NCBI GenBank assembly: GCA_965657085.1
Contig: CBFHND010000034.1
Coordinates: forward strand, 1-29,363
Direction: 5' to 3'
DNA: 29,363 nt
Source of the DNA: CBFHND01 sp965657085
GTDB taxonomy: Bacteria; Pseudomonadota; Alphaproteobacteria; Rhodobacterales; Rhodobacteraceae
In this document: one piece after another, positions 15,671 through 24,582 of the stretch
Layout of the letters: each line of letters starts with the position of its first letter
How positions within the stretch are numbered: the stretch's first letter is position 1
The notes under the pieces: generated by a model
Seen by the model: only the letters and a program-made list of their open reading frames with translations
Told to the model about the DNA's origin: nothing
Database searches by the model: none
Program-made: the position numbers and the translations under genes

Positions 15671-16852
15671 ATGACCGTTTCACGCACCGCCACCACCTTT
15701 GCCCCGCCCGTCATGGAAGCGCGCCGCTGGCTGGATGGTGTGACGCAGCCTGCGGACCGCCCTCTGATCAACGTGAGCCAGGCCGCCCCGGTCGATCCGC
15801 CGCCCCCTGCCTTGCGACAGGCCATGGCCGATGCGGCCCTGACGCGGGATGATGCGCATCTCTATGGCCCGGTTCTGGGCATGCCCGCGCTGCGCAGCGC
15901 CTTGGCGGAACAGATCAACAGCCACTATGGCGCGCAAATCAACGATGCGCATGTGGCAATCACCTCGGGCTGCAATCAGGCTTTTGCGGCCAGCATTGCG
16001 GCGCTCTGCGGGGAAACGGATGAAGTTATCCTGCCAACCCCATGGTATTTCAATCATAAAATGTGGCTGGACATGGCTGGCGTTCGCGCCGTGGCGCTGC
16101 AAACCGGCGCCGATCTGCTGCCCGATCCAGAGGCGGCGGCGGCCCTGATCACACCGCGCACCCGCGCCATTGCCCTTGTCACCCCCAACAATCCCGGCGG
16201 CGTCGAATACCCGGCCCAGCTGGTGCGCGCCTTCTATGAACTGGCGCGCACCAATGGCATCGCCCTGATCGTGGACGAAACCTACCGTGATTTCGACAGC
16301 CGCAGCGGCCCGCCGCACGATCTGTTTCAACAGCCCGACTGGCAAGACACCTTCATCCACCTTTATTCCTTCTCCAAGGCATACCGGCTGACAGGGCACC
16401 GGGTGGGGGCGTTGGCCACCAGCCCCGCGCGGCTGGCCGAGGTCGAGAAATTCCTTGATACCGTTGCCATCTGTCCCGGTCAGATCGGTCAGTATGCGGC
16501 GCTTTGGGGGCTTGAGCACCTCGGCCAATGGCTGGCCGGGGAACGTGATGAAATCCTGCACCGCCGCGCAGCCATCGAGGACGGCTTTCCCGTGCTGGCC
16601 GCAGCCGGTTGGACGTTGATGGGCGTGGGGGCCTACTTTGCCTACATGCGCCATCCCTTTGCGCTCAGTTCCGCAGATCTGGCACCGCTCTTGGTGAAGC
16701 AGGCGGGCATATTGTGCCTGCCCGGTACGATGTTCTGCCCCGAGGACGACCCTTCGGGCGCGTCACAGCTGCGCATCGCCTTCGCCAATCTGGATGCGGC
16801 CGGAATCGCCACGCTTTTTGACCGGCTCGCCGCATTGGACCTGCCCCGCTGA
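15671..16852 (+). CDS. PLP-dependent class I/II aminotransferase
   Basis: A 393-residue fold-type I aminotransferase. It has the cofactor-phosphate region TSGCNQAF (98-105), TPNNPGG (181-187; NPGG in place of the more usual NPTG), VDETYRDF (201-208) and the Schiff-base K236 in LYSFSKAYRLTGHRVG. The C-terminal domain has GAYFAYMRHPF and LRIAFANL. The start at 15671 follows GGAGG directly downstream of gpt; the in-frame extension to 15569 lies inside gpt. The substrate is unknown and it is distinct from the aminotransferase at 640. It ends 75 bp before the PpiD-like gene. Confidence 0.88.
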   Translation: MTVSRTATTFAPPVMEARRWLDGVTQPADRPLINVSQAAPVDPPPPALRQAMADAALTRDDAHLYGPVLGMPALRSALAEQINSHYGAQINDAHVAITSGCNQAFAASIAALCGETDEVILPTPWYFNHKMWLDMAGVRAVALQTGADLLPDPEAAAALITPRTRAIALVTPNNPGGVEYPAQLVRAFYELARTNGIALIVDETYRDFDSRSGPPHDLFQQPDWQDTFIHLYSFSKAYRLTGHRVGALATSPARLAEVEKFLDTVAICPGQIGQYAALWGLEHLGQWLAGERDEILHRRAAIEDGFPVLAAAGWTLMGVGAYFAYMRHPFALSSADLAPLLVKQAGILCLPGTMFCPEDDPSGASQLRIAFANLDAAGIATLFDRLAALDLPR

Positions 16853-16927
16853 GGCCCCTTGCCCCTGCGCCGTGGCCCCGCTAGACAAAGGCCAAACAGG
16901 GCGCAGATACCAACAAGGGCACGCATC

Positions 16928-18772
16928 ATGGCCAAAGGCTCGAACTCACTGTCGAAAACCGCTGTCTGGATCCTTCTGGGTCTGCTGATCCTTGGTCTGG
17001 GCGGCTTTGGCGCGACCAACCTTTCCGGCACCATCCGCACCATCGGCAAGGTCGGAGACAAGCATATCGACGTCGATGACTATGCCCGCCAACTGGCACA
17101 GGAAATCCGCGCAGTCGAGGCCGAGACCGGACAGTCGCTGCCCTTTGCACAGGTGCAGGCCATCGGGCTGGATCAGGCGGTGTTGCAGCGGCTGGTGGCC
17201 ACGCGCGCGCTGGATCATGAAGCCACCGAACTGGGCCTGTCCATCGGCGACGAGACCCTGCGCAACCAGATCCTCGACATTCCCGCCTTCCGCGGCATCG
17301 ACGGCAACTTTGACCGCGACGGCTATGCATTTACACTGGAGCAAACGGGGCTGAGCGAGGCGGAGTTTGAAAACCGCCTGCGCGAAGAGGCGTCGCGCAC
17401 CTTGTTGCAAGGCGCGATTGTCAGTGGCGTGGTCATGCCCGACACCTACGCGCGCACGCTGGTGGATTACGTCGGTGAAGGCCGTGATTTCACCATGGCG
17501 CGGTTGACCGAAACCGATCTTGATGCCCTGCTCGCCCCTGCGACCGAAAGCGAATTGCGGGCTTTTCACAGCGCCAACCAGAATGAATTCAACCGACCGG
17601 CCATCAAGGTCATCACCTATGCGCTGCTGACCCCGGACATGCTTCTGGATAGTGTGGAGATCGACGAAGACGCCTTGCGCGCCGAATACGATGCACGCCG
17701 GGGCGAATTCAACCAGCCAGAGCGCCGCCTGGTCGAACGCCTGCCCTTTCTGGATCAGGATGCCGCCGATCAGGCCGCTGCAGCGCTCGAAGTGAGCGGT
17801 ACGACCTTCGAGGCGCTGGTGGACGAACGCGGGCTTGAGTTGTCGGATGTCGATCTGGGCGACGTGGGGCGGTTGGAACTGGATGCCGCGGGCGAAGCTG
17901 TCTTTGGCGCAGAGGTCGGCGATGTGGTGGGGCCACTGCCCTCGTCGCTTGGCCCGTCGCTCTACCGGGTGAACGGTATTCTGCCTGCGCTTCAGGTCAG
18001 CTTTGAACAGGCCGAACCACGCCTGCGCGAGACGCTGGCGGCGGATCGGGCGCGGCGCATGGTCGACCGTCAGGCTCAGGACCTCGACGATCTTCTGGCA
18101 GGCGGCGCCACGCTGGAAGAGCTGGCCACTGAAAGCGACATGCAGATTGGCACCGTGGACTGGCACATAAACAGCGCCGCCGACATCAATGCCTACACAG
18201 GGTTCCGCGATGCAGCCGCCGCTGTGACCGCCGAGGACTTCCCGCAGATCGAAAACCTGTCCGATGGCGGGTTGTTCGCCCTGCGTCTCGATGACGAGCA
18301 ACCCCAGCGCCCCGCGACCTTTGAAGAAAGCGGCGACGACGTAAGAGCCCGGTTCGAGACACGCCGTCTGGGCGATGCGCTGCGCAAAAAGGCCGAAACG
18401 CTGGTGCCGCAGATTGATGGCGGGGCATCTTTGGCTGATCTGGGCCTGTCGCCAAGCCAGGAAACCGGCCAGCTGCGCAGCAGTTTTATCAACAGCACGC
18501 CCCCGGATTTCATGCAGCAGATCTTCGAGATGTCACCCGGCGACGTGCGCATCGTGGATGCCTTCGGCAGCGTCATCATCGTGCAACTGGATGCGATCAA
18601 CCCCGCCACCGACAACCCCGATGCCGCCACGCTGCAAGGGCAGTTGAGCGCACAGGCCAACCAGTCGCTGTCGCAGAACATCTTTGACCTTTACAGCGCC
18701 GACACGACGCTGCGGGCGGGCCCTCAGGTCGATCCGCGTGCCGTTCAGGCCGTGCATGTCAACTTTCCCTGA
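16928..18772 (+). CDS. PpiD-like periplasmic folding protein (SurA_N/parvulin)
   Basis: A 614-residue inner-membrane-anchored periplasmic protein. It has a short basic N-terminus, a membrane helix (AVWILLGLLILGLGGFGATN, about 12-31) and then a SurA/PpiD N-terminal chaperone region (VGDKHIDVDDYARQL, then LQRLVATRALDHEATELGLS). A parvulin-like PPIase region follows at about 240-370, where key parvulin residues are poorly conserved, suggesting a chaperone without strong isomerase activity. Then come long helices and a C-terminal lobe (PPDFMQQIFEMSPGDVRIV). It helps newly exported proteins fold near the translocon. The start at 16928 is set by the anchor helix and an AAGGG site. trpE begins 15 bp after its stop, so co-transcription is likely. 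Confidence 0.88.
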   Translation: MAKGSNSLSKTAVWILLGLLILGLGGFGATNLSGTIRTIGKVGDKHIDVDDYARQLAQEIRAVEAETGQSLPFAQVQAIGLDQAVLQRLVATRALDHEATELGLSIGDETLRNQILDIPAFRGIDGNFDRDGYAFTLEQTGLSEAEFENRLREEASRTLLQGAIVSGVVMPDTYARTLVDYVGEGRDFTMARLTETDLDALLAPATESELRAFHSANQNEFNRPAIKVITYALLTPDMLLDSVEIDEDALRAEYDARRGEFNQPERRLVERLPFLDQDAADQAAAALEVSGTTFEALVDERGLELSDVDLGDVGRLELDAAGEAVFGAEVGDVVGPLPSSLGPSLYRVNGILPALQVSFEQAEPRLRETLAADRARRMVDRQAQDLDDLLAGGATLEELATESDMQIGTVDWHINSAADINAYTGFRDAAAAVTAEDFPQIENLSDGGLFALRLDDEQPQRPATFEESGDDVRARFETRRLGDALRKKAETLVPQIDGGASLADLGLSPSQETGQLRSSFINSTPPDFMQQIFEMSPGDVRIVDAFGSVIIVQLDAINPATDNPDAATLQGQLSAQANQSLSQNIFDLYSADTTLRAGPQVDPRAVQAVHVNFP

Positions 18773-18787
18773 TCGCGGCGCAGCACA

Positions 18788-20296
18788 ATGGCCCTGACCC
18801 CGGATTTCGACAGTTTCGCCAAGGCCTTTGACGCAGGCGAGAACCAGATCGTCTATACCCGTCTGGCCGCGGATCTGGACACGCCCGTGTCGCTGATGCT
18901 GAAGTTGACGGGTGCGCAGAAGGACGCCTTCGTGCTGGAATCCGTCACCGGGGGCGAGGTGCGCGGGCGTTATTCGATCATCGGGATGAAGCCGGACCTG
19001 ATTTGGGAATCGCATGGGGACACCGCGCGCATCAATCGTCAGGCCCGCTTTGACGCGGATGCGTTCGAGCCGCTGGATGGCAATCCTCTGGATACGCTGC
19101 GCAGCCTGATCGCCGAAAGCCGGATCGCACTGCCCGATGATCTGCCGCAGGCAGCGGCGGGGCTGTTTGGCTATCTCGGCTATGACATGGTGCGCCACGT
19201 CGAACAGCTGCCGGATGTGAACCCCGACCCGCTGGGCCTGCCCGATGCGGTGATGTTGCGCCCCTCGGTGGTGGCGGTGCTGGACGGGGTCAAGGGCGAA
19301 GTCACGGTGGTGTCGCCCGCCTGGGCCGCCGACGGGCAAAGCGCGCGCGCAGCCTATGCACAGGCGGCCGAACGGGTAATGGACGCGGTGCGCGACCTGG
19401 AACGCGCCATGCCACGCGAAACCCGCGATCTGGGCGATGCGGCAGATGTGGATGCACCTGTCAGCAACTTCACCCGCGACGGCTACAAGGCGGCGGTGGA
19501 AAAGGCCAAGGACTACATCCGCGCGGGCGACATCTTTCAGGTGGTCCCCTCGCAACGCTGGGCGCAGGCGTTTCGCCGGCCACCCTTTTCGCTCTATCGG
19601 TCGTTGCGGCGCACGAACCCGTCGCCCTTCATGTTCTATTTCAACTTCGGTGGCTTTCAGGTCATTGGTGCCAGCCCCGAGATCCTCGTGCGGGTCTTTG
19701 GCAACGAGGTAACGATCCGGCCCATCGCCGGCACCCGTCCGCGCGGCGCGACGCCGGAAGAAGACCGCGCGCTGGAGGCCGACCTTCTGGCCGATGAAAA
19801 GGAACTGGCCGAGCACTTGATGCTGCTGGATCTGGGGCGCAATGACGTGGGCCGGGTGGCCCGGATCGGCACCGTGCGCCCCACCGAGGAATTCATTGTC
19901 GAGCGGTATTCCCACGTGATGCACATCGTGTCCAACGTGGTGGGCGAGCTGGCGCCGGGCAAGGATGCGCTGGATGCGTTCTTTGCAGGCATGCCCGCAG
20001 GCACCGTTTCGGGGGCGCCCAAGGTGCGCGCGATGGAGATCATCGACGAGCTGGAGCCGGAAAAGCGCGGCGTTTATGGCGGCGGTGTCGGCTATTTCAG
20101 TGCGGGCGGCGATATGGACATGTGTATCGCCCTGCGCACAGCGGTGGTGCAGGATCAGACGCTTTATATTCAGGCCGGGGGCGGTGTCGTCTATGACAGC
20201 GATCCGGAGGCGGAATTCATGGAAACCGTGCACAAATCCGGTGCGATCCGGCGGGCAGCAGCGGATGCCGCGCGCTTCGATGGGGGCAACGGGTGA
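18788..20296 (+). CDS. trpE: anthranilate synthase component I
   Basis: A 502-residue chorismate-utilising enzyme that makes anthranilate with TrpG, the first committed tryptophan step. It shows an N-terminal feedback region (FVLESVTGGEVRGRYSIIG, containing the LES motif that binds tryptophan), LLDLGRNDVGRV and the catalytic core PAGTVSGAPKVRAMEIIDEL. It ends in GGGVGYFS, MDMCIALRTAVV and AGGGVVYDSDPEAEF. Length is normal and the TrpG amidotransferase is not fused, being encoded at 22968. The start at 18788 has no strong ribosome site, which fits coupling to the PpiD-like gene 15 bp upstream. It is separated from trpGDC by a hydrolase gene and a reverse-oriented gene. Confidence 0.96.
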   Translation: MALTPDFDSFAKAFDAGENQIVYTRLAADLDTPVSLMLKLTGAQKDAFVLESVTGGEVRGRYSIIGMKPDLIWESHGDTARINRQARFDADAFEPLDGNPLDTLRSLIAESRIALPDDLPQAAAGLFGYLGYDMVRHVEQLPDVNPDPLGLPDAVMLRPSVVAVLDGVKGEVTVVSPAWAADGQSARAAYAQAAERVMDAVRDLERAMPRETRDLGDAADVDAPVSNFTRDGYKAAVEKAKDYIRAGDIFQVVPSQRWAQAFRRPPFSLYRSLRRTNPSPFMFYFNFGGFQVIGASPEILVRVFGNEVTIRPIAGTRPRGATPEEDRALEADLLADEKELAEHLMLLDLGRNDVGRVARIGTVRPTEEFIVERYSHVMHIVSNVVGELAPGKDALDAFFAGMPAGTVSGAPKVRAMEIIDELEPEKRGVYGGGVGYFSAGGDMDMCIALRTAVVQDQTLYIQAGGGVVYDSDPEAEFMETVHKSGAIRRAAADAARFDGGNG

Positions 20297-20320
20297 CGCT
20301 GCTGATGCTGCGCATCAGCG

Positions 20321-20358
20321 CCGCGGGGGGCCAGCCCCCCGCACCCCCCGAGGTATTT
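20321..20358 (+). repeat. GC-rich hairpin repeat element, copy 1
   Basis: A perfect 8-bp stem, GCGGGGGG (20323-20330) with CCCCCCGC (20335-20342), has a CCAG loop. It is followed by CACCCCCCGAGGTATTT ending at 20358. The same layout (G/C hairpin, C-run, GGAGTATTT) occurs in reverse at 24583-24627. I recall such elements as frequent after genes in Rhodobacteraceae. It may act as the trpE terminator and/or a dispersed palindromic repeat. Confidence 0.65.
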
Positions 20359-20384
20359 GACGCAAAAGGAAGACAGGACCGTCC

Positions 20385-21425
20385 ATGACCGCACGTGGGT
20401 CTTTTGATTACGCGGGCCATAAGGTTGCGCCCGGCACATCCCGGACGGTCGATCTGCCGGTGTCGATCCTGCCCGATCACACACCGGTGCACCTGTCGGT
20501 GCAGGTGCACCACGGCAAGCGTCCCGGCCCCACCATGTTCGTGTCAGCGGCGGTGCACGGCGACGAAGTGATCGGGGTGGAGATCGTGCGCCGCCTGTTG
20601 CGCGCGCCGCAACTGGACAAGTTGCGCGGCACCTTGCTGGTGGTGCCGGTGGTCAACGCCTTCGGTTTTCTCAACCGCTCACGCTACCTGCCAGACCGGC
20701 GCGATCTGAACCGCTGCTTTCCCGGCACGCCTGCGGGGTCACTGGGATCGCGGCTGGCACATATCTTTCTGAACGAAGTGGTGTTGCGCTGTGACTTTGG
20801 CGTGGACCTGCATTCGGCGGCCATTCACCGCACGAACCTGCCGCAATGCCGGGTCACGCCCGGGGATGCGCTGACCGCCGCCATGGCGCAGGCCTTTGGC
20901 GCGCCGGTGATCCTCAGCTCAACCCTGCGCGACGGATCGTTGCGCGGTGAGGCGGCAGCGCGCGGCACGCCCGTGCTGCTTTATGAGGCGGGCGAAGGGC
21001 TGCGGTTCGACGAGATGGCAGTGCGCGCAGGCGTTGCAGGCATCCTGCGCGTGATGCGCGCGCACGACATGTTGCCCGCAAAAGGCATCAGCCGGGCGCG
21101 GGCCAGACCGCTTGTGTGCAAGGGATCAACCTGGTTGCGGGCGCCTGCGGGGGGATTGCTGCGCACCTTCCGCGCCGAAGGCGAGATCGTGTCACAGGGT
21201 GAGGTTCTGGCCACGGTCTCTGACCCCTTTGGCCACGTAGAGGAAGATGTGCATGCGCCGGGCGATGGCATCCTGATCGGGCGGGCCATCCTGCCCGTGG
21301 TCAACGAGGGCGATGCGATCTTTCACCTTGCCGAACTCGCCCCAAGCGCCGACGACGCCACGGTCGAGGACCTGACGGCGCAGCTGACGCTTGATCCGCT
21401 CTTTGACGAAGACGAGATCATCTGA
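20385..21425 (+). CDS. succinylglutamate desuccinylase/aspartoacylase family zinc hydrolase
   Basis: A 346-residue member of the AstE/AspA branch of the M14 metallocarboxypeptidase fold. Zinc ligands are H58 and E61 (VHGDEVIG) and H143 (DLHSA). Substrate-site residues lie in RRDLNRCFPG (R105-G114) and a late Glu in LLYEAGEG. The C-terminal ~100 residues form a barrel-like domain (GGLLRTFRAEGEIVSQGEVL, HAPGDGILIG) typical of the deacylase-like subgroup rather than true AstE. The substrate is not determined; this subgroup is often found with RimK-type ligases, none of which is present here. The start at 20385 follows AAAAGGAAG at a longer than usual distance. Its stop lies 3 bp from the stop of the convergent YibQ-type gene. 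Confidence 0.85.
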   Translation: MTARGSFDYAGHKVAPGTSRTVDLPVSILPDHTPVHLSVQVHHGKRPGPTMFVSAAVHGDEVIGVEIVRRLLRAPQLDKLRGTLLVVPVVNAFGFLNRSRYLPDRRDLNRCFPGTPAGSLGSRLAHIFLNEVVLRCDFGVDLHSAAIHRTNLPQCRVTPGDALTAAMAQAFGAPVILSSTLRDGSLRGEAAARGTPVLLYEAGEGLRFDEMAVRAGVAGILRVMRAHDMLPAKGISRARARPLVCKGSTWLRAPAGGLLRTFRAEGEIVSQGEVLATVSDPFGHVEEDVHAPGDGILIGRAILPVVNEGDAIFHLAELAPSADDATVEDLTAQLTLDPLFDEDEII

Positions 21426-21428
21426 GCG

Positions 21429-22814
21429 CTACTGCGCCAGTTGCGCCTTCAACACCGCGCTGACCGGGGCCAATGCCACGCGTTCGGCGCGGTCTTGCAA
21501 ACCCCAGAGCAACAGCGCGCTGATCGTATCGGGCTGCACACGGCCCAACATCACCACCCCGCCTTCCTGTCCGGCCCGAAACGCCGCCTGATCGAGAAAA
21601 CGGCGAATGACGGTGGGCGTCTGCCCCGCACTGTCGAAATCGCGAAAGACGGTGGCGGCTGGCACCCCTTCACGCACCGCCAGCTTTTGCACCGTGTTCA
21701 GTCCCTTGGACTGCGTGACAAATCCATGCCCGCTTTGCAGCAGGATGTCGGTGACCTGATCCGACACCTCGCGGCTGGATTGCAGGCCGGTTGCCACCCC
21801 TTCCAGCACGCCCACCGACTCCGGCATGTTCGACAGGGCGGCGTTCAGGGTCACTTCGGCGTCCACCGGCGTCGCCCCGGCCGGCAGATCGACCATCGCC
21901 AGAACCTCCAGCCCCTGCGCGCGGTAGGCCGCGGCCCGTTCGGCGGCATCGGGCAATGTCGCATCCACCGCAAAGCTCAGCGGATAGGGAAAGCTGCGCA
22001 AGGCGGGCAGCCCGATGGCCCCACCGGACAAATCGGCGCCCGTGTCGATCAGCACGATCGCCATGAGCGGTTTGTCCGCTGGCGCATCAAAAGCGGCCGC
22101 GAAGGCATCGATTGGTTTGGCGGCAGGGGCTGCGGGTGTTTCTTCCTCAGCCGGTTCATCGTCACGGTCGACCAGTGAGCCCACCCGTTGTGCCGTGCGC
22201 GGCACTTCGGGGGCGGGGTCTTCGGGCACCACCACGATGATTTCATCGTCCTCGGGGGCTGCGGGGGCCTGTGTTTGCGTTTGCGGGGCCGGGTCGGGGT
22301 CCTCTGTCTCCGTGTCCTGAGGGGCAAATGCAGTTTCGTCCTCGACAACCTCCGGTGCCGGGGGTTGCGCGGGTTCCGTGGAAATCGACAATTCGGTTTC
22401 AGCCTGCGGCGTATCAGGCAACGTGGCCTGCACACCCGGTTGCACGGGGGCATCGGTGTCCACCGATACGGTCGCGTCCGCCTGCGGCACTTGCGGAGCC
22501 TCAAGCCCTGCAGCCGTGCCGGTTTCGGGGCGGCCTGCGGGGTCGGTGCCCGCCTCGGATACGGCGTTCACATCATCCGCCTGCGGGGTTGCAACCTGCG
22601 CCACGCCACTGTCCAGCGCCAGATCGGCATCAACCGGGGCCGCCGCCGTGGCGGCATCACCCGTCTGCGGCGCTGTCACATCGCTGGGGGCGGCACTGTC
22701 CAGTTCAGGTGCCGTGCCCTGCCCTGTCATCACCGACAAGACGCCTGCAACGCCGACGCTCACGACCGTGCCGACAATTGCGCCGCTCAGAAATCCTCGT
22801 GCCATTTCAGCCAT
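21429..22814 (-). CDS. YibQ-type divergent polysaccharide deacetylase family protein
   Basis: A 461-residue inner-membrane-anchored periplasmic protein. The N-terminus has a membrane helix (about 7-30, FLSGAIVGTVVSVGVAGVLSV). Residues ~35-240 are a long low-complexity Ala/Pro/Thr/Asp/Glu linker (for example PAPQTQTQAPAAPEDDEI). Residues ~245-455 form the YibQ/COG2861 deacetylase-like domain (MAIVLIDTGA, ALRSFPYPLSFAVD, YRAQGLEVLAMVDLPAGA, QSGHGFVTQSKGLN, and a C-terminal VVMLGRVQPDTISALLLW). The usual His/Asp metal site is not obvious, so catalysis is doubtful. The start at 22814 is one of two close ATGs (also 22805). It lies in reverse between trpE and trpGDC; I recall a yibQ-trp association in Rhodobacter. 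Confidence 0.83.
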   Translation of the reverse strand: MAEMARGFLSGAIVGTVVSVGVAGVLSVMTGQGTAPELDSAAPSDVTAPQTGDAATAAAPVDADLALDSGVAQVATPQADDVNAVSEAGTDPAGRPETGTAAGLEAPQVPQADATVSVDTDAPVQPGVQATLPDTPQAETELSISTEPAQPPAPEVVEDETAFAPQDTETEDPDPAPQTQTQAPAAPEDDEIIVVVPEDPAPEVPRTAQRVGSLVDRDDEPAEEETPAAPAAKPIDAFAAAFDAPADKPLMAIVLIDTGADLSGGAIGLPALRSFPYPLSFAVDATLPDAAERAAAYRAQGLEVLAMVDLPAGATPVDAEVTLNAALSNMPESVGVLEGVATGLQSSREVSDQVTDILLQSGHGFVTQSKGLNTVQKLAVREGVPAATVFRDFDSAGQTPTVIRRFLDQAAFRAGQEGGVVMLGRVQPDTISALLLWGLQDRAERVALAPVSAVLKAQLAQ

Positions 22815-22925
22815 CCCAGCCTGTCTGATGCCCGCCCTGCGGGTCTTGATTGTGCCCTGACCGCCCCTTGCACCTCTTGACGCTGGCGGGCAAGCCTGAA
22901 CATGTATGCCACGCTTATACAGTGC

Positions 22926-22950
22926 AGGGGGCCTTGGCCTCCAGCCCCCT
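22926..22950 (+). promoter_or_regulatory. hairpin and possible leader before trpG
   Basis: AGGGGGC (22926-22932) and GCCCCCT (22944-22950) form a 7-bp stem with an 11-nt loop ending 17 bp before the trpG start. A 16-codon frame starting at 22902 runs through it, carries a Trp codon (TGG at 22935) in the loop and stops at 22950-22952. This could be a minimal trp leader, but upstream promoter candidates do not settle whether that ATG is transcribed. Confidence 0.3.
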
Positions 22951-22967
22951 AAATGCAAAGTTTGCCT

Positions 22968-23549
22968 ATGCTGCTGCTGATCGACAACTACGACAGTTTT
23001 ACCTACAACCTCGTGCATTATCTGGGCGCTTTGGGCGCAGATATCGAGGTGCACCGCAACGACGCGCTGGATGTGCAGGCCGCGATGGCGATGAAGCCCG
23101 AAGGCATTTTGCTTTCGCCCGGCCCCTGCGACCCCGATCAGGCGGGAATTTGCCTTGCCCTGACGCAGGCTGCGGCGGAAACCCGCACACCGTTGATGGG
23201 TGTGTGCCTTGGCCATCAGACCATCGGACAGGCCTTTGGCGGCAAGGTTGTGCGCGCACCGGACATCGTGCACGGCAAGATGGGCACCATGCACCACACC
23301 GGCACGGGCCTTTTCGCGGGCCTGCCTTCGCCCTTCGCGGCCACGCGCTATCATTCACTGATCGTCGAACGCGAGAGCCTGCCAGATTGCCTCGAGATCA
23401 CCGCGGCGCTCGAAGACGGCACCATCATGGGCCTGCAACACCGCGACCTTCCTATTCACGGGGTGCAGTTTCACCCCGAATCCATCCGATCCGAGCATGG
23501 CCATGCCCTGCTGAAGAACTTTGTCGATCTGCTTCCGGTGCCCGCATGA
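22968..23549 (+). CDS. trpG: anthranilate synthase component II (glutamine amidotransferase)
   Basis: A 193-residue class I glutamine amidotransferase that supplies ammonia to TrpE. It has the N-terminal signature MLLLIDNYDSFTYNLVHYLG, the oxyanion loop SPGPCDP (50-56), the nucleophile C80 in MGVCLGHQTIGQ, and the His/Glu pair H169 and E171 in GVQFHPES. The start at 22968 is chosen because the family begins directly at MLLLIDNYD; an ATG five codons upstream at 22953 is the alternative. Neither has a strong ribosome site. Its stop overlaps the trpD start (ATGA). Together with trpD and trpC it forms the second half of a split trp set. Confidence 0.95.
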   Translation: MLLLIDNYDSFTYNLVHYLGALGADIEVHRNDALDVQAAMAMKPEGILLSPGPCDPDQAGICLALTQAAAETRTPLMGVCLGHQTIGQAFGGKVVRAPDIVHGKMGTMHHTGTGLFAGLPSPFAATRYHSLIVERESLPDCLEITAALEDGTIMGLQHRDLPIHGVQFHPESIRSEHGHALLKNFVDLLPVPA

Positions 23550-24562
23550 GTGATGCCCTCAAACCCCTTCTCGATGCCGCCGCCAACGGCCCGCTGACCC
23601 GCGAACAGGCCGAGGACGCCTTTGGCATCCTCTTTGCAGGCGAGGCCACGCCCAGCCAGATCGGCGGGTTGCTGATGGCCCTGCGCACGCGGGGCGAAAC
23701 GGTAGAGGAATACGCCGCCGCCGCCGCGGTGATGCGCGCCAAATGCAACGCGGTCCGTGCGCCCGAAGGCGCCATGGACATCGTCGGCACCGGCGGCGAT
23801 GGCAAAGGTACGCTGAACATCTCGACCGCCACGGCCTTCGTGGTGGCGGGTGCGGGCGTGGTGGTGGCCAAACACGGCAACCGCAACCTCAGCTCCAAAT
23901 CCGGGGCCGCCGACGCGCTGACGCAAATGGGGCTCAACGTGATGGTTGGCCCCGAGGTGGTGGAAAAGGCACTGGCAGAGGCCGGTATCGGTTTCATGAT
24001 GGCGCCCATGCATCACCCCGCCACGGCCCACGTGATGCCCACACGGGCCGAACTTGGCACACGCACGATCTTCAACATCCTTGGCCCCCTGACCAACCCC
24101 GCAGGGGTCAAGCGCCAGCTTACGGGGGCTTTTTCGCGGGATCTGATCCGCCCCATGGCCGAAACGCTGGGCCTTTTGGGAACGGACAAGGCGTGGCTGG
24201 TGCATGGCAGCGACGGCACCGATGAATTGACGATCACCGGCATCAGCTGGGTCAGCGCGCTGGAAAACGGCGCAGTGACCGACTTCGAACTGCACCCCGA
24301 AGAGGCGGGCCTGCCCACACACCCGTTCGAGGCGATCGTCGGCGGCACGCCAGAGGAAAACGCGCGCGATTTCAATGCCCTGCTGGATGGTGCACCTTCG
24401 GCCTACCGTGACGCGGTGCTGCTCAATGCGGCGGCGGCGCTGGTGGTGGCGGACGCGGCCCCCGACCTCAAGGCGGGTGTCGAAATGGCGGCCACCTCCA
24501 TTGACTCCGGCGCGGCACGGGCCAAGATCACCGCCGTGGCGAAGATCACCCAAGGGGCGTGA
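23546..24562 (+). CDS. trpD: anthranilate phosphoribosyltransferase
   Basis: A 338-residue type III/IV phosphoribosyltransferase that joins anthranilate to PRPP. It shows the N-terminal helical domain (GGLLMALRTRGETVEEYAAA), the PRPP loop DIVGTGGDG (78-86), KHGNRNLSSKSGAAD (metal and PRPP binding), FMMAPMHHPA and ELGTRTIFNILGPLTNPA. It is full length and intact, in contrast to the trpD-like fragment at the left edge. It overlaps trpG by 4 bp. An 82-bp gap holding an inverted hairpin repeat separates it from trpC. Confidence 0.96.
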   Translation: MSDALKPLLDAAANGPLTREQAEDAFGILFAGEATPSQIGGLLMALRTRGETVEEYAAAAAVMRAKCNAVRAPEGAMDIVGTGGDGKGTLNISTATAFVVAGAGVVVAKHGNRNLSSKSGAADALTQMGLNVMVGPEVVEKALAEAGIGFMMAPMHHPATAHVMPTRAELGTRTIFNILGPLTNPAGVKRQLTGAFSRDLIRPMAETLGLLGTDKAWLVHGSDGTDELTITGISWVSALENGAVTDFELHPEEAGLPTHPFEAIVGGTPEENARDFNALLDGAPSAYRDAVLLNAAAALVVADAAPDLKAGVEMAATSIDSGAARAKITAVAKITQGA

Positions 24563-24582
24563 ACCATGCATCTTGGGGTCAC

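Noticed and set aside
18533..20233. A long minus-strand open frame opposite trpE
   Set aside because: It is a shadow frame of trpE and the PpiD-like 3' end, rich in His/Arg/Gln, without a ribosome site or known domain.
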